NCBI GenBank assembly: GCA_963169915.1
Contig: CAUJEM010000009.1
Span: 18,147-82,146 of the forward strand
From: Myxococcota bacterium
GTDB lineage: Bacteria; Myxococcota_A; Polyangia; Polyangiales; Polyangiaceae
Length of the DNA stretch: 64,000 nucleotides
Direction: 5' to 3'
In this document: positions 34,111-44,760 of the stretch, piece after piece
How the letters are laid out: the number at the start of each line of letters is the position of its first letter
Numbering within the stretch: position 1 is the stretch's first letter
Made by a program: the position numbers and the translations under genes
Notes under the pieces: generated by a model
What the model was told of the DNA's origin: nothing
The model's database searches: none
What the model saw: the letters and a program-made list of their open reading frames with translations, nothing else

Positions 34111-35066
34111 CGGTCGAGCTCTCGGGCGATCTCGAGGCCTACGGCTTGCGCGTGCTCGAGCTCGTGCGGTGGGAAGGAGATGCCGCCGACGAAGGGGTGT
34201 CCCCCGCCGCCGTGGCGCGCGCAGATGGCGCTGATGTCTCTGTCGAGGGCCGCGCCGTGCCAGGGGTTGAAGCCGACCGAGATGCGGACGCCGCCGGGCA
34301 GGCGCCCCACCACGACCGAATACAGCGACTCCGGGTAGAGCGCGTAGGTGACGAATTTCCCGACGGTCTCCAGCAGCTGCCCCGTGAGGTCGACGTAGAC
34401 GACGCGCCCCATGGCGCGCGCCGTGCTGCGCACGCGCGCGACGAAGCGCTCGTGCTTGGCGGCGAGCGGCGCCCAGCGCTGTTGGATGAAGGGGCTCGCC
34501 GCCACCACGTGCAGCGGCTGCTGGAGCAGCGCCGGGACGAGCCTGGCGAGGAAGCGGTCGTCCCCGTAGTGCTCGGTCACCCCTACGAGCTGCATCACCG
34601 CCGTGTCGCGGTTGGTGGCCGCCGCGGCGCTGGTGAAGCGCGCTGCGTCGACGGTATCGGCGAGCTGGATGAGCTCGGTGAGCTCGCTCAGGTCGAGCCC
34701 ATGGTCCTGCTGGGCGACGTCGGCGATGAGCTTGGTGCAGGAGCTGTAGCTGGGCTGGAAGTGAAAGCCACGCGCGCCGCGCCACGCCTCGAACTGGTCT
34801 CGGTCGGCCTCGCTGGCGAAGGCGGTCCGGTGATGATCGAAGTACCAACCCAGCCGCTCTGCGGGAAAAAACCGATAATCAAGGATGGCGTTGTCGTCAC
34901 CCGTGAGCACGCTAGCGTCGGCGCGGAGCTGCTGGGCTCCATAGCCACAGGCGCGGTAGCGCAGCTCGGCGGCGGCACCGCGAAGGTGCTGGTAGAGCCG
35001 CGTGAAGACCACGGCGCTCGCCAAGCCATCGAAGCAGTGCCCGTGGGTTGCCACCACTAGCTTCAT
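34107..35066 (-). CDS. DHH/DHHA1-family phosphoesterase
   Basis: Predicted phosphoesterase of 319 residues. N-terminal metal site [23 protein letters not shown], the DHH motif [10 protein letters not shown], and the C-terminal DHHA1 motif [13 protein letters not shown]. Relatives include nanoRNases (NrnA), cyclic-di-AMP phosphodiesterases and less-studied DHH enzymes; the first motif differs from the usual HxxPDxD, so the substrate is uncertain. The ATG at 35066 has a GGAG site. Cotranscribed with GDPD. Confidence 0.85.
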   Translation of the reverse strand: MKLVVATHGHCFDGLASAVVFTRLYQHLRGAAAELRYRACGYGAQQLRADASVLTGDDNAILDYRFFPAERLGWYFDHHRTAFASEADRDQFEAWRGARGFHFQPSYSSCTKLIADVAQQDHGLDLSELTELIQLADTVDAARFTSAAAATNRDTAVMQLVGVTEHYGDDRFLARLVPALLQQPLHVVAASPFIQQRWAPLAAKHERFVARVRSTARAMGRVVYVDLTGQLLETVGKFVTYALYPESLYSVVVGRLPGGVRISVGFNPWHGAALDRDISAICARHGGGGHPFVGGISFPPHELEHAQAVGLEIARELDR

Positions 35067-35162
35067 GGATCTCCACGTAGCATGACGCTGCCGCGCTGCG
35101 GAGGTCGTGGTAAGAAGGGGGCCGAGAACGCTCGCGACGGTCGCGGGCCAGAGGTCACACCC

Positions 35163-35825
35163 ATGAAGCTTACCCCGGTCCTCATCATCGCGCTTGGCGC
35201 CGCCTCCACCCTCGCGTGCAAGAAGAAGGGTGATCAGCCGCCGCAGTCGAGCTACCAGCAGCCGCAGTGCGGCGGCTACAACCAGCCGCCGTGCCAGCCG
35301 GTCAGCACCTGCGGAGGGGTGGGTCAGCCTGCGTGCCCGGCGCCCGCGCCCAGCACGACGGCGACGACCGCGCCGACCGACCCGCTGCAGGCGCTCATCG
35401 GTGGCTTCTTGAGCGCGACCTCGTCGTCGCTCGGCGCGTTCACGGGTGGGGAGCTCGGGCCAATTCAAGGCGGTATCGAGCTGCGCGCCAAGGAGGACGC
35501 CAAGGGCATGCGCCCCGTAGGGCAGCTCATGAGCGCGAAGCTCCAGCAGGGGAGCCACGCAGAGGGGGACCTGCTGATGGAGCCGGGCAAGTGCTACACC
35601 ATCGTCGGCTTCGGGGGCTTTGGCGTGAGCCGTTTTCAGATCAACGTCATCGTCCCCGTCGTCAACCAGGTGCTCGCCCAGAGCCCGGACGGCTCGCCTG
35701 CGCCCACGCTCGGCCCGAAAGATCAGTGCTTGCGGACGCCCGCGCCAGCGCCCATGCCCGTGAAGGTCGACCTGTACCTCATCCAAGGGCAAGGCATGGT
35801 GGGCGCGCAGGCCTACGTGAAGTAG
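35163..35825 (+). CDS. Small lipoprotein with Gln/Pro-rich N-terminus
   Basis: Lipoprotein of 220 residues. Lipobox STLAC (Cys19) follows the signal peptide; KKKGDQPPQSSYQQPQCGG starts a Gln/Pro/Cys-rich linker with short CGGxxQPxC units. The folded part begins near residue 75 and contains GKCYTIVGFGGFGVSRFQINVIV, a pattern found in Myxococcota lipoproteins of unknown function. Divergent from the DHH gene; followed by dprA. Confidence 0.75.
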   Translation: MKLTPVLIIALGAASTLACKKKGDQPPQSSYQQPQCGGYNQPPCQPVSTCGGVGQPACPAPAPSTTATTAPTDPLQALIGGFLSATSSSLGAFTGGELGPIQGGIELRAKEDAKGMRPVGQLMSAKLQQGSHAEGDLLMEPGKCYTIVGFGGFGVSRFQINVIVPVVNQVLAQSPDGSPAPTLGPKDQCLRTPAPAPMPVKVDLYLIQGQGMVGAQAYVK

Positions 35826-35912
35826 GCCCCGGCGCCGTCCAGGGGAGGGGGCGTCGCTCCCTCGCCGTCCGAGCCCCGCACAACGGGCGCTCGGACGGAC
35901 CGAGGGGAGCTC

Positions 35913-36815
35913 ATGGGCTCCGTTGTCGCGCGGCGGCTTCGAGGCGCGGAGCTGCCCTCCGCCCTCACCACCTTGCCAGCGCCGCCGGAGGAGCTGTGGC
36001 TGTCGGGGCCGTGGCCGGACGGTCCGGCGGTCGCCCTCGTCGGCACGCGCAAGGCCAGCGCCGAGGCGCTCCGGTTCACGAGCCAGCTCGCGCGTGAGCT
36101 CGCCGAGCGTGGGATCTGGATCGTCTCGGGCGGGGCCGAGGGCATCGACACCGCCGCACACCGGGGAGCGCTGGCCGCCCAGGGTGGCGGCGCCACGCTC
36201 GTGGTCGCCCCGGCGGGGATCGAACGCCCGTATCCAGCGGAGAACGCGGAGCTGTTCCAGGCGATCCTTGGGCGCGGGGGCGCCTACGTGTCGCTGGTTC
36301 CCCCGGCGGTGGCCGCGACACGCCAGGCGTTCTTTCCCCGCAACGCGGTGCTGGTGGCGCTGGCCCAGGTCTTGGTCGTCGTGGAGACGGGCGTCCGCGG
36401 GGGAGCCCGAAACGCCGCCAAGGTAGCGCGCGCGCTCGGGCGCCCGTGCCTCGTGGTGCCTCAAGCACCCTGGTGCCGGGCGGCGCTCGGCGGGCTCGTG
36501 GAGCTCGAGCTGGGGGCGCGCCCCTTGGTCGGGCTGCACAGCGTCCTCGAGGCGCTGTCACGGGCGGCCCCGTACGTCCCGCGCGCCGTGCGCCCCCGCG
36601 CCGTTCCGGCCCAGGAGCCACTGCCGGGGCTCGGCGGTGACGGGCCGACCGAGCGGGTCCTCAGGGCCGTCCAGCGGGGCCGTCGGAGCGTGGACGAGGT
36701 CTGTGAGGCGACCCAATTGTCGGCCGCGGAGGTGTCCTCGGCGCTGCTCGACCTCGCGCTGGAGTCACGGCTCAGGGTGTCCCCCTCGGGCCGGATCGAG
36801 CTGGTAAATACCTAG
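35913..36815 (+). CDS. dprA: DNA-processing protein DprA/Smf
   Basis: Loads RecA on incoming single-stranded DNA during natural transformation. 300 residues: Rossmann-like DNA-binding fold with ALVGTRKAS, ERGIWIVSGGAEGIDTAAHRGAL, VVAPAGIERPYPAEN, FPRNAVLVALAQVLVVVE and RGGARNAAKVARALGRP. The C-terminal 60 residues form the winged helix found in many DprA proteins (SVDEVCEATQLSAAEVSSAL). A GAGGGGAG site precedes the ATG. The N-terminal SAM-like domain is absent, as in short DprA forms. Upstream of topA. Confidence 0.93.
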   Translation: MGSVVARRLRGAELPSALTTLPAPPEELWLSGPWPDGPAVALVGTRKASAEALRFTSQLARELAERGIWIVSGGAEGIDTAAHRGALAAQGGGATLVVAPAGIERPYPAENAELFQAILGRGGAYVSLVPPAVAATRQAFFPRNAVLVALAQVLVVVETGVRGGARNAAKVARALGRPCLVVPQAPWCRAALGGLVELELGARPLVGLHSVLEALSRAAPYVPRAVRPRAVPAQEPLPGLGGDGPTERVLRAVQRGRRSVDEVCEATQLSAAEVSSALLDLALESRLRVSPSGRIELVNT

Positions 36816-36935
36816 GATTATAGAGGTTAGTTGCTGGTCCCCTAGACAGGGGGCTTGCATTAGCGGCGGTGGGAGCGCATGTCAGGGCGTCCAGCGGCCC
36901 TGCTGAGGGCTGCCGAGCACCGCCAGAAGGAAGTG

Positions 36936-39419
36936 ATGAGCAAGACGCTCGTAGTCGTTGAGTCTCCCGCGAAGGCCAAGACCATCAAGAAGTACCTCGG
37001 CGCAGGCTATGAGGTGCTGGCCAGCAAGGGGCACGTCAAAGACCTCCCCAAGAAGCTCGGGATCGACGTCGAGGGGGGGTTCACGGAGACCTATGAGGTC
37101 ATCGAGGCGAAGGCGCCCGTCTTGAGGGAGCTCAAGAGCCACGCGAAGTCCGCTGAGCGTGTCCTCTTGGCGACGGACCCGGATCGTGAAGGCGAGGCCA
37201 TCGCGTGGCACATCGCGGAGGAGCTCAAGCGCCCGAAGCTGCAGATGCAGCGCGTCGAGTTCCATGAGATCACCAAGAAGGGCGTGGAGGCCGGGCTCAA
37301 GGCGCCCCGCGCCCTCGACTCTCATCTCTACGACGCCCAGCGGTCACGGCGAGTCCTGGACCGCATCGTCGGCTATGACGTCTCGGCGCTGGTGTGGTCG
37401 AAGCTCGCCTTCGGGCTCAGCGCGGGCCGCGTCCAGTCCGTCGCCCTGAGGCTCATCGTCGATCGCGAGCGAGAGATCGAGGCCTTCGTCCCCGTGGAGT
37501 ACTGGAACATCGGGGCGCTGCTGCGGGGCAAGTCCAAGACCAAGTTCATGGCGCGGCTCGCTCGGCTGGACGGCGAGAAGGCGGAGATCGGCACGGGGGA
37601 GCAGGCGGCGGCCGTGCGGTCGGATCTCGAGAGCGCGCGCTACGTCGTACGAGCGGTGACGAAGAAGGAGCAGCGCCGCAACGCACCGGCCCCGTACACC
37701 ACCAGTAAGCTCCAGCAAGACGCCACCACGCACCTGCGCTTCACCACGAAGCGCACCATGAACGTGGCGCAGAAGCTCTACGAGGGCATCGATCTCAAGA
37801 AGGACGGCGGCCCCGTCGGGCTCATCACCTACATGAGGACGGACTCCACCCGGGTCAGCCCGGACGCCGTGGAGGGCGTGCGGGAGCACATCGCCGAGCG
37901 CTTCGGCAAGGACTACGTGCCGGTGAAGCCGAACCTCTTCAAGTCGAAGAAGAGCGCGCAGGAGGCGCACGAGGCCATCCGACCGACGTCGCTGGAGTAC
38001 ACCCCCTGGCTCGTGCGCAAGCACCTGACCGACGAGCAATTCAAGCTCTACCGGCTGATCTGGAACCGCTTCGTCGCCTCGCAGATGGCGCCCGCCGTCT
38101 ACGACCAGACGAGCGTCGACATCGACGCGGCGCCGAGCCGGCCCGCGGCGAAATACCGGGTGCTCGGCCTGCGCGCCAGCGGCAAGGTGCTGAAGTTCAG
38201 CGGGTGGCTTGCCCAGTACGAGGCGAGCAGCAAGCAAGCGGTGGAGACCGCGGAGCCGTCCGAGGAGGACGGCGAGCGGCCGCTCGAGCTCGCTGGGGAG
38301 GACGAGGCGCTCGACGCTCCGCCGGACTCTGGGACGCAGCCGCTCGGGACGGCGGCGCGTTGGGAGGGGGAGCTCGATGATGACGACCACGCGCTGCCGG
38401 CGTTGGAGGAGGGGGAGACCCTGGCGCTCGTGGCCCCGCCAGGCGTCGTCACCGAGCAGAAGTTCACGCAGCCTCCGCCGCGCTTCAACGAGGGCTCCCT
38501 GGTCAAGGAGCTGGAGAAGCGCGGCATCGGCCGCCCCAGCACCTACGCAGAGATCATCGGGAAGGTGCAGGCGCGGGACTACGTCGAGCGCCTGCCGGGT
38601 GGGCAGATGAAGGCGACCGAGCTCGGGAAGATCATCATCGACGGGCTCGTCGGTACGGAGCTCGAGTTCATGGACCCGAGCTTCACCGCGAGCATGGAGG
38701 AGGAGCTGGACGAGGTCGCCGCGGGCCGCTTGGGCCGGGTCGAGCTGCTCGGGCGCTTCTACTCGCGCTTCCGTGAGGTGCTGGACCGCTCCAAGAAGCA
38801 GAAGCGCTGGGCGCCGGAGCCCGAGCGCACGGCGGAGAAGTGCGAGAAGTGCGACGGCGTGCTCCTGAAGCGCTGGAGCAAGAACGGGTTCTTTCTAGGG
38901 TGTGAGCACTACCCCACCTGCAAGTACACGCGAGATCTCGGCGCGAGCGGCGCGGCGGCCCCGGAGCCGACGGAGTACCCGTGTCAGCTCTGCGGTAAGC
39001 CCATGCTGAAGAAGAAGGGGCGCTACGGGGAGTTTCTCTCATGCAGTGACTACCCCACCTGCAAGGGCACCCGACCGGTCCCGGTGGGCGTGCCCTGCCC
39101 GAAGTGTCAGGGAGACATCGTCGAGGTCAAGAGCCGCAAGCGCGGCGGCAAGAGCTTCTGGGGCTGCCAGCGCTACCCCGAGTGTGATTTCCGCTCCTGG
39201 GCCCTGCCGGTGGCGGAGGCGTGCCCGAGCTGCCAGAGCCCGTACCTCACCGTCGCCAGCACCAAGCAGCACAAGAAGCTCGTGTGCCCCAACAAGGAGT
39301 GCGGCTACTCCCGGCCCTTGGAGCAGGACGGCGAGGCCACGGGCCCCAGCTCGGAGCTGCGCCCAGGGGCCAACACCAAGGCCCGAAAGAAGGAAGCGCC
39401 CAGCGCGGTCGGCCCGTGA
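36936..39419 (+). CDS. topA: DNA topoisomerase I
   Basis: Type IA topoisomerase that relaxes negative supercoils; 827 residues. TOPRIM domain [20 protein letters not shown] with [14 protein letters not shown]; active-site Tyr near residue 298 in [25 protein letters not shown]. An acidic insert lies around residues 445-500. Four C-terminal zinc ribbons begin near residue 636 (CEKCDG...CEHYPTC; CQLCGK...CSDYPTC; CPKCQG...CQRYPEC; CPSCQS...CPNKEC). The ATG at 36936 has GAAGGA upstream. Its stop overlaps the trmFO start as GTGA. Confidence 0.98.
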   Translation: MSKTLVVVESPAKAKTIKKYLGAGYEVLASKGHVKDLPKKLGIDVEGGFTETYEVIEAKAPVLRELKSHAKSAERVLLATDPDREGEAIAWHIAEELKRPKLQMQRVEFHEITKKGVEAGLKAPRALDSHLYDAQRSRRVLDRIVGYDVSALVWSKLAFGLSAGRVQSVALRLIVDREREIEAFVPVEYWNIGALLRGKSKTKFMARLARLDGEKAEIGTGEQAAAVRSDLESARYVVRAVTKKEQRRNAPAPYTTSKLQQDATTHLRFTTKRTMNVAQKLYEGIDLKKDGGPVGLITYMRTDSTRVSPDAVEGVREHIAERFGKDYVPVKPNLFKSKKSAQEAHEAIRPTSLEYTPWLVRKHLTDEQFKLYRLIWNRFVASQMAPAVYDQTSVDIDAAPSRPAAKYRVLGLRASGKVLKFSGWLAQYEASSKQAVETAEPSEEDGERPLELAGEDEALDAPPDSGTQPLGTAARWEGELDDDDHALPALEEGETLALVAPPGVVTEQKFTQPPPRFNEGSLVKELEKRGIGRPSTYAEIIGKVQARDYVERLPGGQMKATELGKIIIDGLVGTELEFMDPSFTASMEEELDEVAAGRLGRVELLGRFYSRFREVLDRSKKQKRWAPEPERTAEKCEKCDGVLLKRWSKNGFFLGCEHYPTCKYTRDLGASGAAAPEPTEYPCQLCGKPMLKKKGRYGEFLSCSDYPTCKGTRPVPVGVPCPKCQGDIVEVKSRKRGGKSFWGCQRYPECDFRSWALPVAEACPSCQSPYLTVASTKQHKKLVCPNKECGYSRPLEQDGEATGPSSELRPGANTKARKKEAPSAVGP

Positions 39420-40876
39420 GCGCGCCGCCGGTCGTCACCATCATCGGCGCCGGACTCGCGGGCAGTGAGGCGGCGCTCACGCTCGCCGCGCGTGGACACC
39501 AGGTGCGGCTCTTCGAGCAGAAGCCCGTGGCGCGCACCCCCGCTCAGACGAGCGACCTGCTGTGCGAGCTCGTGTGTAGCAACTCTCTCCGCGGCGCCGC
39601 CCTCACCAACGCCGTGGGCCTACTGAAGGCCGAGATGCGCCAGCTCGGGTCGCACGTCCTGCGAGCCGCCGCGCAGACCAGCGTGCCCGCCGGCGGCGCC
39701 CTCGCCGTGGACCGAGAGCGCTTCGCTGCGCTGATGACCGAGTGGCTCCGCTCCTCGCCGCGCATCGAGCTCGTCTCGGGCGTGGTGGAGCGGCTGCCCG
39801 CGGAGCGCCCGCTCATCGTCGCCACGGGGCCCTTGACGGGGGACGCGCTCGCCGCCGACATCGCCAGGAAGGTGGGCGCGGACGCCCTGGCCTACTACGA
39901 CGCCATCGCGCCCATCGTCAGCGCGGACAGCGTCGACGAGTCCAAGACCTTCAGGGCCTCTCGCTACGGCAAGGGCGACCCGGACGCGTACATCAACTGC
40001 CCGCTCGACCGCGAGCAATACGAGGCCTTCGTGGCGGCGCTACGGCAAGCCGAGAAGGTGAGGCCGCGCAGCTTCGAAGAGCCACGCTACTTCGAGGGCT
40101 GCCTCCCCATCGAGGTGATGGCGGAGCGCGGGGAGCGGACGCTGGCCTTCGGACCCATGAAGCCGGTCGGGCTCGTCGACCCGCGTGATCAGCGGCGCCC
40201 CTGGGCGGTCGTGCAGCTCCGGCGCGAGGACGAGGCCGGCACGGCCTACAACCTGGTCGGCTTTCAGACCCGGATGACGTGGTCGGAGCAAGCGCGCGTG
40301 TTCCGCATGATCCCGGGGCTCGAGGCGGCGAGCTTCGAGCGCTACGGCGCCGTGCATCGCAACACCTTCATCGACGCGCCGCGGCTGCTCAATGCGCAGA
40401 TGGAGCTGCGCACCGAGCCGGGGCTCTACTTCGCTGGGCAGCTCACCGGGACGGAGGGCTACGTGGAGAGCGCCGCCGGGGGCTGGCTCGCGGCGCTGTT
40501 CATTGACCAGCGGCACGCCGGGAGGGAGCCCAGCCCGCCGCCTCCGACCACGGCGCATGGGGGGCTGCTCGCCCACCTGACGCGAGAGCGGTCCGACTAC
40601 CAGCCGTCGAACATCAACTTTGCGTGCTTGGCGCCCTGGGACGGCCCTCGCCTCAGGAAGACCGACCGCTACCAGGCGATGGCGGAGCGCGCGCTCCGAG
40701 ACCTGGACGCCTGGTGGACGCTGGAGCAGCAGGCTCGGCTCCGGACCGCGCCGCCTCACGCTGAGGGCTCACACGAGCTGAGCGATGGTGCCGTCGGCGA
40801 AGATCCACGCCTCCGGCGGGATGAACCAGCGGGCTCCGTCGCGAGCTATCCGGCCTCGCACCGAGAGCTCCTCTAG
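39416..40876 (+). CDS. trmFO: tRNA (m5U54) methyltransferase TrmFO, C-terminally extended
   Basis: Folate- and FAD-dependent enzyme making ribothymidine 54 in tRNA; 486 residues. FAD motif [35 protein letters not shown] and the catalytic cysteines in CSNSLRG and [44 protein letters not shown]. The GTG at 39416 overlaps the topA stop. After the usual end (about [12 protein letters not shown]) the frame continues some 45 residues, and the last 108 bases lie opposite the 3' end of hemW. This extension may follow loss of an ancestral stop codon. Confidence 0.95.
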   Translation: MSAPPVVTIIGAGLAGSEAALTLAARGHQVRLFEQKPVARTPAQTSDLLCELVCSNSLRGAALTNAVGLLKAEMRQLGSHVLRAAAQTSVPAGGALAVDRERFAALMTEWLRSSPRIELVSGVVERLPAERPLIVATGPLTGDALAADIARKVGADALAYYDAIAPIVSADSVDESKTFRASRYGKGDPDAYINCPLDREQYEAFVAALRQAEKVRPRSFEEPRYFEGCLPIEVMAERGERTLAFGPMKPVGLVDPRDQRRPWAVVQLRREDEAGTAYNLVGFQTRMTWSEQARVFRMIPGLEAASFERYGAVHRNTFIDAPRLLNAQMELRTEPGLYFAGQLTGTEGYVESAAGGWLAALFIDQRHAGREPSPPPPTTAHGGLLAHLTRERSDYQPSNINFACLAPWDGPRLRKTDRYQAMAERALRDLDAWWTLEQQARLRTAPPHAEGSHELSDGAVGEDPRLRRDEPAGSVASYPASHRELL

Positions 40877-41959
40877 GCGGCGCAGGCGCTCCTCCGAGAG
40901 CACGCGGAGCCCCAATTCCCGCCCGAGCCGCTCGAGGTCCACCCCCTCGGCGAGCCGCAGCCCCAGCATCAAGCGCTCGACGAGGAGCGTCTCTGGGCTG
41001 AGCCGCTCCAGCTCCGACTGCGCCTGGCCAGGCCCTGCTCGATCGAGGGTGGCGCGCTGCCAGTCCTGGGTCAGGTAGCGGTCCGGTAAGGGGACGTTCC
41101 GGTAGCGGAACTTGCCGCGTACGCTCGTCAGCGTGCCGTAGGCACCGCAGCCGAGCCCCAGGTAGTCCGCGCCACGCCAGTAGCCCAGGTTGTGCTGGGA
41201 GACGCGGCGCGCCCGCGCGTAGTTGCTGATCTCGTAGTGCTCGTAGCCGGCGCCCTGGAGCGCCTCGGACAGCGCGCTGAAGCTGTCCGCCACCACCTCC
41301 TCGGGGCTCAGCGGGAGCCGTCGTCGCCGCGCGAGCGCGCCAAACGGGGTCCCTGGCTCGATGGTGAGCGCGTACACGCTCTGGTGGGTCACCCCGAGCT
41401 CGGCGATGGTCAAGGCCTCGTGGACCGCCTGCTGGGCGGTCTGACCGTGGACGCCGAAGATGAGATCGACGTTGACCTCGGGCAGACCGGCGCTCAGCGC
41501 GGCGCGCACGGCGCGGAGGCCCCCCTGGACGTCGTGCAGGCGTCCCAGGAACTGGAGCCGCCCGGCGTCGAGGCTCTGCACCCCGAGGGAGACCCGGTTG
41601 ACCCCCTGCTCGAGCAGCGCCTCGGCGCGCCGCTCGTCGAAGCTCGTGGGGTTGCACTCCACCGTCACCTCCACGGGGCCGCCCGCGGGCAGCAGCGCCT
41701 GGAGGGCGCGCAGGACGCGGCCGAGCTGAGCGGGCTCCCAGAGCGAGGGGGTCCCACCGCCGAAGAAGACGCTCTGGAGCTGGTAGCCCGCGACGCTCGG
41801 GGCCCGCCGCTCGAGCTCTCGCAGCACGGCGTCGGCGTAGGCTGCGTGCGGGAGCTCGAGTGGCTCACGCGCCACGCTGAGGAAGTCACAGTAGGGGCAC
41901 TTGGCGAGGCACCAAGGGAAGTGGACGTAGACGCCGAGCGGGGCCACGGGCGGTCCCAT
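40769..41959 (-). CDS. hemW: Radical SAM haem chaperone HemW (coproporphyrinogen oxidase-like)
   Basis: Radical SAM protein of 396 residues. The start [17 protein letters not shown] is followed by CLAKCPYC, giving the CxxxCxxC cluster motif; [20 protein letters not shown]. The [18 protein letters not shown] segment contains HNxxYW, the HemW haem-binding motif that true HemN lacks. It most likely inserts haem into respiratory enzymes rather than oxidising coproporphyrinogen. Divergent from relA/spoT; its 3' end overlaps trmFO by 108 bases. Confidence 0.95.
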   Translation of the reverse strand: MGPPVAPLGVYVHFPWCLAKCPYCDFLSVAREPLELPHAAYADAVLRELERRAPSVAGYQLQSVFFGGGTPSLWEPAQLGRVLRALQALLPAGGPVEVTVECNPTSFDERRAEALLEQGVNRVSLGVQSLDAGRLQFLGRLHDVQGGLRAVRAALSAGLPEVNVDLIFGVHGQTAQQAVHEALTIAELGVTHQSVYALTIEPGTPFGALARRRRLPLSPEEVVADSFSALSEALQGAGYEHYEISNYARARRVSQHNLGYWRGADYLGLGCGAYGTLTSVRGKFRYRNVPLPDRYLTQDWQRATLDRAGPGQAQSELERLSPETLLVERLMLGLRLAEGVDLERLGRELGLRVLSEERLRRLEELSVRGRIARDGARWFIPPEAWIFADGTIAQLV

Positions 41960-42039
41960 AGCAGCTTGTGGCCCCGTGATGCGCTAGAGTGTGCGGCTCG
42001 GGCGACCGGTGCCGCCCGGCTTGGCCCTCCGCGCTCCCC

Positions 42040-44202
42040 ATGCCCCCCGCCGTCGACCAGCTCGTACAACGTGTCCACAGCTATCACCCCATGGCGGACA
42101 CGGAGCTCATCCGTCGAGCGTGGGGCTTCGCGGAGTGGGCCCATCGAGACCAGAAGCGTAAGAGCGGCGACCCCTACTTCATCCACCCCGCCAGCGTGGC
42201 CGGCATCATCGCGGAGCTGCGCCTAGACACCGCCAGCGTGTGCGCTGGGTTGCTCCACGACGTCGTGGAGGACACGGGCGTGCCGCTCGATGAGCTGGCG
42301 GGGCACTTCGGAGGCGAGGTGGCCACCCTCGTGGATGGCGTCACCAAGCTGGGGAAGGTCAACTTCACGAGCAAGGAAGATCGCCAAGCCGAGAACTTCC
42401 GCAAGATGGTCGTCGCGATGGCGCAGGACATCCGCGTCCTCCTCGTCAAGCTCTGCGATCGCCTCGACAACATGCGCACCCTCGAGCACATGAAGCCAGA
42501 GGCGCAAGAGCGCATCGCGCGCGAGACCATGGAGATCTACTCGCCGCTCGCCAACCGGCTGGGGATCCAGCGCTTCAAGAGCGAGCTGGAAGACCTGTCG
42601 TTCCGGTGGCTGGAGCCGGAGGCCTACCGGGAGATCACCAGCAAGCTGAACCAGACGCAGAAGGAGCGCGACCGGTACATCGACGGCGTCTGCAAGACCA
42701 TCAGCTCGCGCCTCGCGGAGCACCATTTCGCGTCGGACGTGTACGGGCGCGCGAAGCACATCTACTCCATCCATCGAAAGATGAAGGAGCAGCACTGCGA
42801 CTTCGACTCCCTGTTCGACACCCTAGCGTTCCGCATCTGCGTGGAGTCGGTCGCGGACTGCTACGCGGTACTCGGGGTCATTCACTCGCGCTGGACGCCC
42901 ATCCCGGGCCGGTTCAAGGACTACATCGCGCTGCCCAAGCAGAACATGTACCAGTCGCTGCATACCTCGGTGCTAGGGCCGGGCGGCAAGCGGATCGAGA
43001 TCCAGATCCGGACGCATGAGATGCACCGGGTCGCGGAGGACGGCGTCGCGGCGCACTGGAAGTACAAGGAGCGTCACTCGGGAGGCGTGGACCCGAAGGA
43101 CGCCGCGCGCTTCGGGTGGCTGCGGGAGCTGGCGGACTACCAGAGCAGCGTCAAAGATCCGGCCGAGTTCCTCGAGAGCGTCAAGGTGGATCTCTTCCCG
43201 GACGAGGTCTACGTGTTCACGCCGCGCGGGGACGTGAAGGTGATGCCCAGGGGCGCTACGCCGCTGGATTTTGCGTTCGACGTCCACTCGGACGTGGGCT
43301 TTCACTGTACGGGCGCCAAGATCAACGGGCAGATGGTCCCGCTGCGCTACAAGCTGCGCAACGGTGACTCCGTCGAGATCTTGACGTCGCCTCACCAGAA
43401 GCCCAGCAAAGACTGGCTGGATTTCATCGTGACGACCCGGGCGCGGAGCCGGGTGCGCAGCCACTTCAGGGCGGAGCAACGCGAGAAGAGCGTGAACCTG
43501 GGCCGTGAGCTGCTCGAGAGCCGCATGCACGCGGCGGGGATGAGCTTCGCCAAGCTCTGGAAGAACGACGACGAGGTCAAGCGGATCGCCGAGCAGCACC
43601 GCTGCGGCAGCCGAGAGGAGCTCTTGCTGCAGATCGGCTTCGGCAAGCTGGACGCGGACGCGGTGGCGGCCAGCGCGCGTGGCAAGACCCAGGATCCCAC
43701 GGAGGTCCCCAAGGAGCTCAAGCCGAGCCCCTTGGAGACCATCGTCCGCAAGGTCACCCGGCGAGAGGGCGGCGGGCTCAAGGTCAACGGCGTGGACGAC
43801 GTCCTCGTCCGCTACGCCAAGTGCTGCAATCCCTTGCCGGGAGACGCCATCATCGGCTTCATCACGCGCGGCCGTGGCGCCACCATCCACCGCCGGGACT
43901 GCCTCAAGGCCTTCGACACGGACCCGGAGCGCCGCATCGAGGTGAGCTGGGACACGAAGGCCAAGATCCAGCGCCCCGTCCAGCTCAAGGTCTACACCGC
44001 GAACAAGCCCGGCATCTTGGCCGTCTTGAGCCAGACCTTCAGCAGCCAGAAGATCAACATCAGCGAGGCCAATTGCCGCGCGGAGGACGAGGATCGAGCG
44101 TGCAACCTGTTCACCTTCACGGTGGCGGACACCACGCAGCTCAAGTCCGTGGTGAGGGCGCTCGAGAAGGTCAGCGGCGTGGTGGGGGTGGAGCGCGTCT
44201 GA
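42040..44202 (+). CDS. relA: RelA/SpoT-family (p)ppGpp synthetase/hydrolase
   Basis: Controls the stringent response; 720 residues, typical of bifunctional Rsh proteins. N-terminal HD hydrolase with YFIHPASVAGI and LLHDVVEDT near 72-80. Synthetase domain about 230-350 (VYGRAKHIYSIHRKMK, RFKDYIALPKQNMYQSLHTSV, EIQIRTHEMHRVAEDGVAAHWKYKE). TGS domain (VFTPRGDVKVMPRGATPLDFAF) near 390-450, then helical/zinc-finger region and ACT domain at the C-terminus (NKPGILAVLSQTFSSQKINI). Both catalytic sites look intact. The ATG at 42040 is used; the frame is open a further 17 codons upstream. Confidence 0.96.
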   Translation: MPPAVDQLVQRVHSYHPMADTELIRRAWGFAEWAHRDQKRKSGDPYFIHPASVAGIIAELRLDTASVCAGLLHDVVEDTGVPLDELAGHFGGEVATLVDGVTKLGKVNFTSKEDRQAENFRKMVVAMAQDIRVLLVKLCDRLDNMRTLEHMKPEAQERIARETMEIYSPLANRLGIQRFKSELEDLSFRWLEPEAYREITSKLNQTQKERDRYIDGVCKTISSRLAEHHFASDVYGRAKHIYSIHRKMKEQHCDFDSLFDTLAFRICVESVADCYAVLGVIHSRWTPIPGRFKDYIALPKQNMYQSLHTSVLGPGGKRIEIQIRTHEMHRVAEDGVAAHWKYKERHSGGVDPKDAARFGWLRELADYQSSVKDPAEFLESVKVDLFPDEVYVFTPRGDVKVMPRGATPLDFAFDVHSDVGFHCTGAKINGQMVPLRYKLRNGDSVEILTSPHQKPSKDWLDFIVTTRARSRVRSHFRAEQREKSVNLGRELLESRMHAAGMSFAKLWKNDDEVKRIAEQHRCGSREELLLQIGFGKLDADAVAASARGKTQDPTEVPKELKPSPLETIVRKVTRREGGGLKVNGVDDVLVRYAKCCNPLPGDAIIGFITRGRGATIHRRDCLKAFDTDPERRIEVSWDTKAKIQRPVQLKVYTANKPGILAVLSQTFSSQKINISEANCRAEDEDRACNLFTFTVADTTQLKSVVRALEKVSGVVGVERV

Positions 44203-44264
44203 GGGCGGGCGCGCCAGGCAGGCGCCGGCGCGGTGCCCCAGGCGAGCCTGGCGTATTTTCCAGC

Positions 44265-44292
44265 TTGACAGGGGAGAGGGGCGGGCTAGGGT
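44265..44292 (+). promoter_or_regulatory. Sigma-70 promoter for tRNA-Gly
   Basis: Consensus TTGACA (44265-44270), 16-base spacer, TAGGGT (44287-44292). The tRNA 5' end at 44305 is 12 bases downstream, fitting a short 5' leader. Confidence 0.75.
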
Positions 44293-44304
44293 GCCCATCC
44301 CGTT

Positions 44305-44379
<75 letters not shown>

Positions 44380-44425
44380 CACAGGTCGCCGCTCGAGGCA
44401 TGGCCTCGGGGGGGCGCCGCCGCTG

Positions 44426-44746
44426 ATGGCTGAGCTGCCCCTCGACTGCTTGACGTGCGGCGCCTGCTGTCGTGAGGGGAGCGACGGGCGCATCCTCGTG
44501 CCTGCACAGGATCTCGTGCGCTGGCGCCGCGCGGGCCGGGAGGACTTGATCGCCGCGCTGCAGCCCGGGCATTTTGGGGAGCAGGCCTTCGCCACTACGC
44601 CGGAGGGGGCCTGCGTCCACCTGGGCACGCCAGACCAGCCGAACGCGTGCCGCATCTATCCGCTGCGCGGCACCACGTGCCGGGAGTTCGAGGTGGGGAG
44701 CTGGCAGTGCCTCGAGTACCGGCGTCAGCACGGCATCACGGCCTGA
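44426..44746 (+). CDS. YkgJ-family cysteine-cluster protein
   Basis: Small predicted zinc/iron-chelating protein of 106 residues. The CLTCGACCREG at the start, the central CVHLG, CRIYPLRGTTCREFEVGSWQC and conserved spacing of eight cysteines match the YkgJ/CxxCxxCC family. The biochemical role of the family is not established. It follows the tRNA-Gly gene and converges on rnhA. Confidence 0.88.
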   Translation: MAELPLDCLTCGACCREGSDGRILVPAQDLVRWRRAGREDLIAALQPGHFGEQAFATTPEGACVHLGTPDQPNACRIYPLRGTTCREFEVGSWQCLEYRRQHGITA

Positions 44747-44753
44747 GGGGCCG
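44739..44753. terminator. Short hairpin at convergent ykgJ-type gene and rnhA ends
   Basis: CGGCC, TGAGG, GGCCG with the upstream stop codon in the loop region. Five base pairs and no T-run; weak. Confidence 0.25.
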
Positions 44754-44760
44754 CGGTGGC

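Noticed and set aside
36835..36860. Sigma-54-like TGG...TTGCA upstream of topA
   Set aside because: GG and GC are about 19 bases apart rather than ten; not a valid -24/-12 site.
42955..42980. NMYQSLHT instead of NGYQSLHT in the (p)ppGpp synthetase motif as a damaged site
   Set aside because: I recall NMY variants in other deltaproteobacterial-type Rsh proteins and the rest of the motif is intact, so loss of function is not indicated.
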